Of a stretch of 30,199 nt of DNA, positions 24,850 through 30,199 are shown in pieces. The stretch is from NCBI GenBank assembly GCA_964631325.1, contig CAZVWJ010000030.1, positions 1 to 30,199 on the forward strand. Direction: 5' to 3'. The stretch comes from CAZVWJ01 sp964631325 (lineage in GTDB: Bacteria; T1Sed10-126). Each line of letters begins with the position of its first letter. Within the stretch, counting starts at the first letter, position 1. A program made the position numbers and the translations under genes. Below the pieces are notes generated by a model, which saw nothing but the letters and a program-made list of their open reading frames with translations, was not told the DNA's origin and made no database searches.

Positions 24850-24875
24850 AGCCCTCGTAGAAATATTTGAGGGCT
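24850..24875 (-). terminator. Weak terminator-like hairpin
   Basis: AGCCCTC/GAGGGCT with a 12-nt loop; on the minus strand it is followed by TTTTTG. No minus-strand gene feeds it. Confidence 0.3.
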
Positions 24876-24938
24876 ACATCTTGCAGGAATAAATTCAATT
24901 ACCTCTAAACATAGCTAGTAAATAACAATAAAACATAG

Positions 24939-24968
24939 TTGACACGATACATCTAAACATAGTATATT
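24939..24968 (+). promoter_or_regulatory. Promoter of the AbiEi-Fic gene
   Basis: TTGACA (24939-24944), 18-bp spacer, TATATT (24963-24968). One AAACATAG box ends at the base before the -35, one fills the end of the spacer and one lies just downstream, so occupancy would block RNA polymerase. Confidence 0.6.
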
Positions 24969-25016
24969 TATTACACCAAAACATAGCAAATAATTGTAGG
25001 TGGCAGGTGAGAAAAA

Positions 25017-26525
25017 TTGAGTGAATTTGTAGCCAAGACACTTGAGAAGGCAAAAAAGTTAGCTGATGAGCACGATAATATTATTCGGTCCGAAGAATTG
25101 ACCCGGCGAGAACGAGAGAAACTTCAAGAGCGGGACTTTTTGCGGCAAATTATCCGCGGCTGGTATTACCTGGTTCCGGAAACAACACCAGAAGGAGATA
25201 CAACTGCCTGGTATATTAACTGCTGGAATTTTTTTAAACGGTATCTACCTCACCGCTTTGGTAATAAATACTGCCTCTCCCCGGAGACGTCTCTGTTCTT
25301 ACAAACTGAAGCAGGGCGGATTCCGGATGAAATCGTTGTCCGGGTCGCCGAAGGAGGAACCACCAACCTTGATCTTCCAGCCGGGGGTTCGGCCCTGATT
25401 TATCAGGACCCCGATGCTGTCCCTGACAGAAATGAAACTGTTAGAGGGTTAAGGGTTTTTTCACTTGCCCTGGCTCTATGTAAGGTTCCACGGGCATATT
25501 TTGAGAACCATCCAACGAACGTCCAAACCGCACTCTCACAGGTTAATTTTCAAGTGCTATTGGAGTGTTTGTTAGAACGAGGCGCCAGTAGTGCCGCCGG
25601 CCGTCTGGCGGGAGCTTACAGGGAGATGGAAGAACATAGAAAAGCCGAGGAAATTGAAGATGGTATGCAATCCGCGGGTCACAAAATACAAATCGGAAAC
25701 CCCTTCTCGAAGCAAAAATTTAGCCCCTCCATCAACGAAAAGACTTCTAACGCTGTCATTGACCGTTTTCTGGTAATGTGGGACAAAATGAGTCCTGTCG
25801 TTAAAGACAATTTTCGCGCCCCGCCTGAAAATGAACCGAGCCAGGCGACTTACTTAGAAAGAATGGACGCCATTTATACCAGTGATGCTTACCATTCACT
25901 CTCTATTGAAGGATATCAAGTAGACGAAAAGCTTATTGAGAAGGTGAGAGATGGCGAATGGGATCCGAAATCAAATGAGGCCGCCAAGGAAGAAAAAAAT
26001 GTTCTGGCAGCAAAGGGGTATGAAAATGCCTATGCCAGGGTAAAAGACAGTGTAAAAAAGATCTACGAGTCTAACAATCCGGCTGAAGTCATTGAAACGG
26101 ACCATCAAAAATGGTTCCGAGAATTATTTAGTCCGCTGGTTCAGGCTAATTTGCTCCAGTCAAAAAGGTTGGCCGGATATCGTAGAAGTTCCGTCTACAT
26201 CCAGGGCTCCAAGCATATCCCACCTCGCTGGGAAACTGTGTCCGACCTTATGAATCAGTATTTCAAAAAGCTAAAAAACGAGGGTCATGCCGGAGTCCGC
26301 GCTGTCCTGGGACACTTTTTCTTTGGCTATATTCATCCTTACTTCGACGGCAACGGGAGGATGGCCCGTTTCGTAATGAACGTCATGTTAGCGTCCGGTG
26401 GTTATCCCTGGACCGTTATCCACGTCGATGATCGGTCAGACTACATGGAATGTCTGGAAAAAGCTTCAATAGAAGAGGATATTTTACCTTTCACAAAGTT
26501 CATCCAAGAACAAATGGAAAAATAG
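25017..26525 (+). CDS. Fusion of an AbiEi-like winged-helix domain and a Fic AMP-transferase domain
   Basis: 502 residues, TTG start with AGGTGA upstream. Residues about 1-55 look like a winged helix of the AbiEi type (IIRSEELTRREREKLQERDF, LRQIIRGWYYLVPE), and about 80-215 continue with an AbiEi-like C-terminal region (YCLSPETSLFLQTEAGRIPD ... LERGASSAAGRLAGAYREM). The Fic domain follows (about 275-480): active-site motif HPYFDGNGRMAR at 440-451 is intact, with the catalytic H440 and the GNGRxxR nucleotide loop. The inhibitory motif SLSIEG (294-299, E298) lies N-terminal to it, as in class II Fic proteins, so AMPylation is probably self-restrained. The joined wHTH may autoregulate through the AAACATAG array upstream. 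Probably a single-gene unit. Confidence 0.85.
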   Translation: MSEFVAKTLEKAKKLADEHDNIIRSEELTRREREKLQERDFLRQIIRGWYYLVPETTPEGDTTAWYINCWNFFKRYLPHRFGNKYCLSPETSLFLQTEAGRIPDEIVVRVAEGGTTNLDLPAGGSALIYQDPDAVPDRNETVRGLRVFSLALALCKVPRAYFENHPTNVQTALSQVNFQVLLECLLERGASSAAGRLAGAYREMEEHRKAEEIEDGMQSAGHKIQIGNPFSKQKFSPSINEKTSNAVIDRFLVMWDKMSPVVKDNFRAPPENEPSQATYLERMDAIYTSDAYHSLSIEGYQVDEKLIEKVRDGEWDPKSNEAAKEEKNVLAAKGYENAYARVKDSVKKIYESNNPAEVIETDHQKWFRELFSPLVQANLLQSKRLAGYRRSSVYIQGSKHIPPRWETVSDLMNQYFKKLKNEGHAGVRAVLGHFFFGYIHPYFDGNGRMARFVMNVMLASGGYPWTVIHVDDRSDYMECLEKASIEEDILPFTKFIQEQMEK

Positions 26526-26556
26526 TTTGAATTGTAGAAATAGAATAATTCGTCTA

Positions 26557-26595
26557 CCCCCCGGCTGAACCTTTTCAAATGCTTTGTCTGGGGGG
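26557..26595. terminator. Hairpin after the Fic gene, weak terminator
   Basis: CCCCCCGG and CTGGGGGG (26557-26564 with 26588-26595) form an 8-bp GC-rich stem containing one G-U pair. There is no T-run, so termination may be inefficient. Confidence 0.35.
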
Positions 26596-26615
26596 ATTAA
26601 CAGAACTGTCTAATC

Positions 26616-26786
26616 CCTGCCCCGTATCCTGGATTTCCTGCGGTTAAAGTAGCGCCGGAATTCGGCCGAAGAACTTGCGCTGGAAAACATCACGCCTGTA
26701 TATGCCTGGTTTGGAATGTGTTTTCTTGACGGCACCGGCCATTTCAACTAATATGGCTTCTGAAAAGAATAAGCTGATTTTACAAA
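26616..26786. repeat. Dispersed repeat, copy 2, with preserved promoter
   Basis: About 85% or better by eye to 17038-17226 over most of its length, in the same orientation. TTGACG (26726-26731), 17-bp spacer and TAATAT (26749-26754) are retained. Here the promoter points into the 3' end of the minus-strand gene at 26799 and would give antisense RNA. Confidence 0.85.
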
Positions 26787-26798
26787 TTTCTATCTTGT

Positions 26799-27398
26799 TC
26801 AAAAAAGCTCCCCTGATTTGTAAGAGGAACCATTAAGAAAGTCCCCCCCGGTATTTGCCTCCATCCTGACGCCAAAATTCATTTCATTATCCCGGGGTAT
26901 TTCGTTGCCCATATTTTCTTCCAGAAAATCAAAATAGCCACTGCTGCCCCAGTTGTCGGTCCAATGTTGGATGGAATCCTCAATTCGGATCAAGCATTTT
27001 ACGGGGGCAGTGAAATACTCCTGCAGACCTGACTCCGAACTAAGTTCATACTCACTGGCGGCTACCTCCTTGAGTTCCTTGTTGTGAAAAGGATCAAAAG
27101 CCATCCGCAAACCGTCACAGAGCGACTTATTCTCGGGGTTGGAAACCGCACTGAAATCGTATTCCTCTTCCCGGAAATAGCTGTTGACGTGTAAAAGAGC
27201 CATCCTTACGGCTTCCAGGGCTCGCAGGCCGCTTCGCTCCGGGTCCTGACGGTGGAGTTTGAGCATATTTGATTCCATGTGGAATAGGATAAAACTATAA
27301 TCTTCCTCTTCTCCCTTTTTCATTTTGCCAAAATCCTTGGCCATTCGCGAAGAAATTTTTTCCAGTGCATAATCATCAACTTGAACTTTCTCCGTCAT
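26799..27398 (-). CDS. Acidic hypothetical protein
   Basis: 199 residues from the ATG at 27398 (MTEKVQVDDYALEKISSRMA), preferred because AAGGTGG lies at good distance; a GTG at 27410 would add four residues. Soluble and acidic, helical in the N-terminal half, with MLKLHRQDPERSGLRALEAV and CLIRIEDSIQHWTDNWGSSG. No signal peptide, membrane segment or known motif. The composition suits a real cytosolic protein of this genome. It stands alone, convergent with the Fic gene. No function can be proposed. Confidence 0.6.
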   Translation of the reverse strand: MTEKVQVDDYALEKISSRMAKDFGKMKKGEEEDYSFILFHMESNMLKLHRQDPERSGLRALEAVRMALLHVNSYFREEEYDFSAVSNPENKSLCDGLRMAFDPFHNKELKEVAASEYELSSESGLQEYFTAPVKCLIRIEDSIQHWTDNWGSSGYFDFLEENMGNEIPRDNEMNFGVRMEANTGGDFLNGSSYKSGELF

Positions 27399-27410
27399 AA
27401 TCAATACCAC

Positions 27411-27896
27411 CTTTCTTCATAAGAATTTGTAGTAAACTCTGCTGTGTTCTCAGAATGATTTATTGATTCCTAAAAGGTACCCGTTCAACTTATTTCCACG
27501 GCCCTACATCTGCAGACGAATTTTACCTGAGCCAGTTAACTGTATCAGATTGTCCCGGCTAATTCAAAAAATCACTACCAGTAACAAGGTTAAACTATCT
27601 ACGCTTGTTGGTTTACGGAAAAATTCCTGAACTCAGTTTTCCAGGTAAAAATCATGCTATAATAATCAGCAAATCTCTGGCTATTCCTAACACTGTTTTC
27701 TTATTTACACTATCATCCTCCCGGTTTGTGAGATACCCGAATCTTAGATTGCTCAGTGCCTCTGTCAAAGGGGTTATAAAGCAAAATTGTCCTCCGACCT
27801 TTCCCTCCCTGGCTTGCAGTTTTTTTATTGCAGTGCTATTATAAATTTTGCTTCTAAACAGTCCATCGTTTACACTTAGACATAAGGTTGAAAAAT
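27411..27896. other. Intergenic region, no gene supported
   Basis: About 0.49 kb between divergent genes. A 79-codon frame (27605-27844, plus) lacks a ribosome site and any motif. The only element I can support is the promoter at 27814-27842. Confidence 0.6.
27814..27842 (+). promoter_or_regulatory. Promoter of the DUF4258-YgiT pair
   Basis: TTGCAG (27814-27819), 17-bp spacer, TATTAT (27837-27842), ending 54 bp before the preferred start of the DUF4258 gene. Confidence 0.5.
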
Positions 27897-28184
27897 ATGA
27901 ATTATTCGGAAATCAGATTCCGAACTCATGCTATTCAACGGATGTATGAACGCAAGATTTCTGAGGCTGATGTTTTTTCTGTTCTTGAAGAAGGAAAAGT
28001 GATAGAAGAATATCCGGATGACACCCCATATCCAAGTAAGCTTATATTGGGGTGGCGGGACCAGCGGCCTCTCCATATAGTTGTTGCGAAAAATGAGTTA
28101 GATGATCAACTGATAATTATTACAGTTTATGAACCTGATCCTGAAATTTGGGATAATAGTTTTGAACGGAGGAAAAATAAATGA
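27897..28184 (+). CDS. DUF4258 domain protein, probable toxin-like partner
   Basis: 95 residues from the ATG at 27897, with AAGG upstream; a TTG three codons earlier is possible. The sequence RTHAIQRMYERKISEADVFS then VLEEGKVIEEYPDDTPYPSK, and further on RPLHIVV with a C-terminal IIITVYEPDPEIWD, is typical of DUF4258. This fold is related to RelE/MqsR-type proteins and is usually encoded next to a YgiT-type zinc-finger gene. Its stop overlaps the start of the next gene (ATGA). A role as an mRNA-interfering toxin is inferred from the pairing; no catalytic proof is visible. Confidence 0.8.
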   Translation: MNYSEIRFRTHAIQRMYERKISEADVFSVLEEGKVIEEYPDDTPYPSKLILGWRDQRPLHIVVAKNELDDQLIIITVYEPDPEIWDNSFERRKNK

Positions 28185-28408
28185 AATGTGTGGTTTGTAA
28201 GCAGGGAGAAACCAAAGAAGGAGTTACCACTGTTACTTTAACGAGGGGGAACACTACGGCTGTGTTTAAAGAAGTCCCGGCGGCGGTCTGTGAAAATTGC
28301 GGTGAGGCTTACGTTGATGAAGAAGTAACAAAGGAACTGTTAAAAGAGGCCGAGGAAATTGCCGGAGAGAATGTCCAGGTAGACGTTCGGACTTACCGGG
28401 CCGCTTAA
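28181..28408 (+). CDS. YgiT-type zinc-finger protein, probable antitoxin
   Basis: 75 residues. Two CXXC pairs, MKCVVC and AAVCENCGEAYVDEE, form the zinc-binding N-terminal domain known from MqsA/YgiT. Unlike MqsA, there is no C-terminal helix-turn-helix; the protein stops after VDVRTYRAA. It should pair with the DUF4258 protein, with which its start overlaps by 4 bp. GGAGG is inside the upstream gene (28169-28173), well placed for this ATG. Confidence 0.85.
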   Translation: MKCVVCKQGETKEGVTTVTLTRGNTTAVFKEVPAAVCENCGEAYVDEEVTKELLKEAEEIAGENVQVDVRTYRAA

Positions 28409-28559
28409 TTTTTCACTTCCTTCTTGAGGACTTTCGATGTGGGGCGGGGGATGAGATTTCAGTGGTGTCGTCGCCCGGACCAGTTATTAGTTCAACTACC
28501 GGGCTTGCCACCGGTGCCAGCCTCACAGGTTTTACATTTGCGATTGTTTACACTTCACC

Positions 28560-28597
28560 TTACCATTTCATCAATTCAGAAATTTATGAAATGGTAA
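28560..28597. repeat. 12-bp inverted repeat
   Basis: TTACCATTTCAT (28560-28571) and ATGAAATGGTAA (28586-28597) with a 14-bp loop, in the 312-bp gap between the YgiT-type gene and the convergent DUF1848 gene. Only AAAATG follows, so it is not a good terminator on the plus strand. No gene seen in the gap. Confidence 0.7.
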
Positions 28598-28720
28598 AAT
28601 GATTCAACAACAAGGGGGGCTCCGGAGGACTTCGCTGAAGGTATGAGATTCTGGACCTCTTGCGAGAGACTTCTACTTTAAGCAACTATTCAAGTGAACC
28701 CACCTGAGTCAAAAGAAAGA

Positions 28721-29662
28721 TTAAACCTCCGGATAAAGACAGGCTTCTTCAGGTTTATGAGCGGAGTACCTTCGCTGGGCTTTTGACTGGTTTTTACTCG
28801 CGTAACAATACCGACAGCCCAGCGGGCAAATGTTGTAGACGCCGATATCGACCTCTTCACTGCACCGGCATCCCTCCCGGGTGGGACTCAAGCTGAGACT
28901 TTCCGCATACTCGCTTAGTTCGGGATAAACCTTCCGGGCTCGCGCCCAGCTATTGCAGCCTGTGGCCGGCAGCCCGGTTTCCGCACAGAGCTCCGGTTCA
29001 CAACATAAGCTCAGCTCCAGGCCGTTGTTTGCGGCAATAGCGGCCAGTTCCCCGGCCAGCTCAACTTCCATGGCTGTCTCCAGAACCCGCACTTGATCGC
29101 CGGTTTCAGCTTCGTAGCGTTCTAATTCCGGTTGGACCATCCGCCCGTATTCATCGAGGCAGGAAATCACGACCGCGGATATTTTCGGTGGCATCCGGTT
29201 GGCCAGCTTGCGGAACTGCTCCCGGTGATATTCCAGGTCGTATTTATCCGTGATAAATAACGGATCATACCGCCAGCAGATTGCTCCTTCCGGTAACAGT
29301 TCGCTGAGTTGTTCCAGAGTTGCCAGGCTTTGCTCGGTTTCGGGGACGCCCGGCTCCACCGGCGTGCCCCCGAGTCCGGTTAACGTGTAGTGGAAAAGCA
29401 CCGGGTAATCGGCCCGGCGCAGCTCTTCCACTGTAGACAAAAATGGCTTTGGCCAGCGGCTCCAGAAGGTGAAGTGCGTAATTAGCTCCGGGCTCAGCTG
29501 ACATCTAACCGTCCGCGGTGGTCCGGCCGGAATGTATTTTACGAATCCGGTTTCCAGCCGCTGGCTGAACCACTCCGCAAACAAAGCCGGAATATCCGTC
29601 CGTCGACTCGCACTGATTCCCCGTGCGTTTGAACTTAGCTTTTCCACCGACCACTCTTCCAT
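28721..29662 (-). CDS. DUF1848 family protein, radical-SAM-like
   Basis: 313 residues from the ATG at 29662, with GGGA upstream; a TTG directly before it is less likely. The N-terminus GISASRRTDIPALFAEWFSQ is the hallmark of DUF1848. The middle keeps TIM-barrel-like strands (PVLFHYTLTGLGG, ICWRYDPLFITDKY). The cysteines are at the C-terminal end: GCRCSEEVDIGVYN then ICPLGCRYCYA, a CX3CX2C set like the radical SAM cluster but in circularly unusual position, as in the family. Function unknown. It lies downstream of the ArsR-type gene, behind a terminator that contains an ArsR-like operator. Confidence 0.85.
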   Translation of the reverse strand: MEEWSVEKLSSNARGISASRRTDIPALFAEWFSQRLETGFVKYIPAGPPRTVRCQLSPELITHFTFWSRWPKPFLSTVEELRRADYPVLFHYTLTGLGGTPVEPGVPETEQSLATLEQLSELLPEGAICWRYDPLFITDKYDLEYHREQFRKLANRMPPKISAVVISCLDEYGRMVQPELERYEAETGDQVRVLETAMEVELAGELAAIAANNGLELSLCCEPELCAETGLPATGCNSWARARKVYPELSEYAESLSLSPTREGCRCSEEVDIGVYNICPLGCRYCYASKNQSKAQRRYSAHKPEEACLYPEV

Positions 29663-29676
29663 CAATTATCCCTACC

Positions 29677-29724
29677 AAAAACCCCTGAACGTGTGAACAA
29701 TTGTGCACATATTCAGGGGTTTTT
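29677..29724 (-). terminator. Terminator after the arsR-like gene with an operator copy in its loop
   Basis: AAAAACCCCTGAA (29677-29689) pairs with TTCAGGGGTTTTT (29712-29724), T-runs on both strands. The loop includes TGTGAACAATTGTGCACA, an imperfect palindrome matching the operator at 30067-30080. It separates the regulator gene from the DUF1848 gene. Confidence 0.8.
29694..29707. promoter_or_regulatory. ArsR operator-like site 2, before the DUF1848 gene
   Basis: TGAACAATTGTGCA differs from site 1 at one base. The flanks also match: CCTGAAC-G-TGTGAACAATTGT here, CCTGAAC-T-TGTGAACAATTGT at site 1. It lies about 32 bp upstream of the DUF1848 start. Confidence 0.6.
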
Positions 29725-29730
29725 TAACTG

Positions 29731-30027
29731 TTATTCTTCACGGCGTAACAGGCGGCGTAGCTTGAGAAATTCTTTAATGAGTTTCGGTTTTTTCAGGGAA
29801 TAATAATTCTTCCTTCCCCGGGTTTCCGATTGCACGAGGTCCTGGTGGGCCAGCCGGCTCAATTGCTTTGAAATGGTCGTAGAGTGCCGATTAAGCTCCT
29901 CTGCCAGGGATTTGACGTATCTTTCATCGTCCCTCAGCAAGAGAATCAGCTTCAGTCTCACTCCATTGGACATCGCATCACACAATTGGGCCAGCCGGTA
30001 ATCACGTTCGTCCAAAATAGATCCCAT
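29731..30027 (-). CDS. ArsR-family winged-helix transcriptional regulator
   Basis: 98 residues from the ATG at 30027, chosen because GAGGAG is 8-9 bases upstream; GTG and ATG codons at 30036 and 30033 are too close to it. wHTH layout: RLAQLCDAMSNGVRLKLILL, then YVKSLAEELNRHSTTISKQL with recognition helix STTISKQLSRL, then DLVQSETRGRKNYYSL as the wing. The metal-binding cysteines of the ArsR/SmtB alpha-3 site are absent, so it probably senses something other than arsenite-like metals. A perfect palindrome 40 bp upstream suggests autoregulation, and a second copy suggests control of the DUF1848 gene. Confidence 0.85.
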   Translation of the reverse strand: MGSILDERDYRLAQLCDAMSNGVRLKLILLLRDDERYVKSLAEELNRHSTTISKQLSRLAHQDLVQSETRGRKNYYSLKKPKLIKEFLKLRRLLRREE

Positions 30028-30066
30028 ATTCATCACTCCTCTAAAAGATATTTAACCCTGAACTTG

Positions 30067-30080
30067 TGAACAATTGTTCA
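30067..30080. promoter_or_regulatory. ArsR operator-like site 1 (perfect 14-bp palindrome)
   Basis: TGAACAATTGTTCA, perfectly symmetrical, lies between the start of the arsR-like gene and the window end. An outer CTGAAC/GTTCAG pair partly overlaps it. Typical size and position for an ArsR-type operator. Confidence 0.65.
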
Positions 30081-30151
30081 GTATTGCAGGTGTTATTGTA
30101 GGTGAAATATGGTTAGGAGGCAATAGATATCTAAGCGAAACCTGTTTAGCC

Positions 30152-30190
30152 CGGATAATTCGCGACAGCGTAACTGTCGTGAATTATCCG
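30152..30190. repeat. 17-bp inverted repeat at the window end
   Basis: CGGATAATTCGCGACAG and CTGTCGTGAATTATCCG form a 17-bp stem with one G-U/mismatch position and a 5-nt loop (CGTAA). There is no T-run. It may be a REP/MITE-like element or the end of a mobile element continuing beyond the window. Confidence 0.75.
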
Positions 30191-30199
30191 TCCGAAGGA

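Larger units (their letters stand above)
24755..24986. promoter_or_regulatory. Iterated AAACATAG operator array, 24-bp spacing
   Basis: AAACATAG occurs at 24760, 24907, 24931, 24955 and 24979, with a one-mismatch copy (AAACATAA) at 24784. The last four are spaced exactly 24 bp apart, and so are the first two, with different spacer sequences. Most are preceded by CATCT, CCTCT or similar. They surround the promoter at 24939-24968. This looks like a protein-binding array; the wHTH domain of the fusion protein encoded just downstream is the natural candidate. Confidence 0.7.

Noticed and set aside
24755..24986. CRISPR array
   Set aside because: Repeats are only about 8-13 bp with 11-16-bp gaps and overlap a promoter; this fits operators, not CRISPR.
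27605..27844. 79-residue plus-strand ORF before the DUF4258 gene
   Set aside because: No ribosome site, no motif, and it overlaps the promoter of the next gene.

Overview
The window looks like chromosome of a free-living diderm (outer-membrane) bacterium from a poorly sampled lineage. A predicted PorV/PorQ-type outer-membrane barrel and a 1495-residue exported modular protein argue for an outer membrane. Housekeeping clusters (dnaG-rpoD, yqeY-recA-recX) show that most of it is core chromosome. Proteins are rich in D and E, which could fit a saline habitat, but I cannot name a phylum from the sequence.

Layout. (1) 1-5735, minus strand: a two-gene unit encoding the modular surface protein and the PorV-like barrel (ATGA overlap), followed by a doubtful small ORF. 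(2) 6040-6720, plus: DUF1614 membrane protein. (3) 6727-11472, minus: radical SAM protein, dnaG and rpoD, ending in a clear intrinsic terminator. (4) 11536-12102, plus: a PmtA-like methyltransferase. (5) 12106-14280, minus: yqeY, recA, recX. (6) 14498-14746: a consensus sigma-70 promoter reading into a tandem array of palindromic repeats. (7) 15018-19245, plus: NERD-domain protein, folA (dihydrofolate reductase), a DUF2585/UPF0314 membrane protein, then a 656-residue membrane protein of unknown role behind a promoter-bearing dispersed repeat.

From about 19.25 kb the window becomes accessory: large intergenic regions, lower G+C, repeats and toxin-antitoxin-like genes. It holds a highly structured probable non-coding RNA on the minus strand (about 19627-19917). 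Next comes a 1.6-kb segment (antitoxin, broken ParE toxin, possible lipoprotein) flanked by 0.3-kb direct repeats. After that are a Clp-fold SDH-type serine protease with a zinc ribbon coupled to a 60-residue protein, and an AbiEi-like/Fic fusion preceded by 24-bp-spaced AAACATAG repeats. A second copy of the promoter-bearing repeat, an unrecognised acidic protein and a DUF4258/YgiT-type pair follow. The end holds an ArsR-type regulator with matching operator sequences on both sides of its gene, the downstream one lying before a DUF1848 radical SAM gene.

The most interesting items are the structured RNA, which resembles a stand-alone omega/HEARO-type RNA in layout but has no nuclease gene; the periodic operator array of the AbiEi-Fic fusion; the protease/small-protein pair; and the duplicated ArsR operator. 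All family calls come from reading motifs by eye; no database search was possible.
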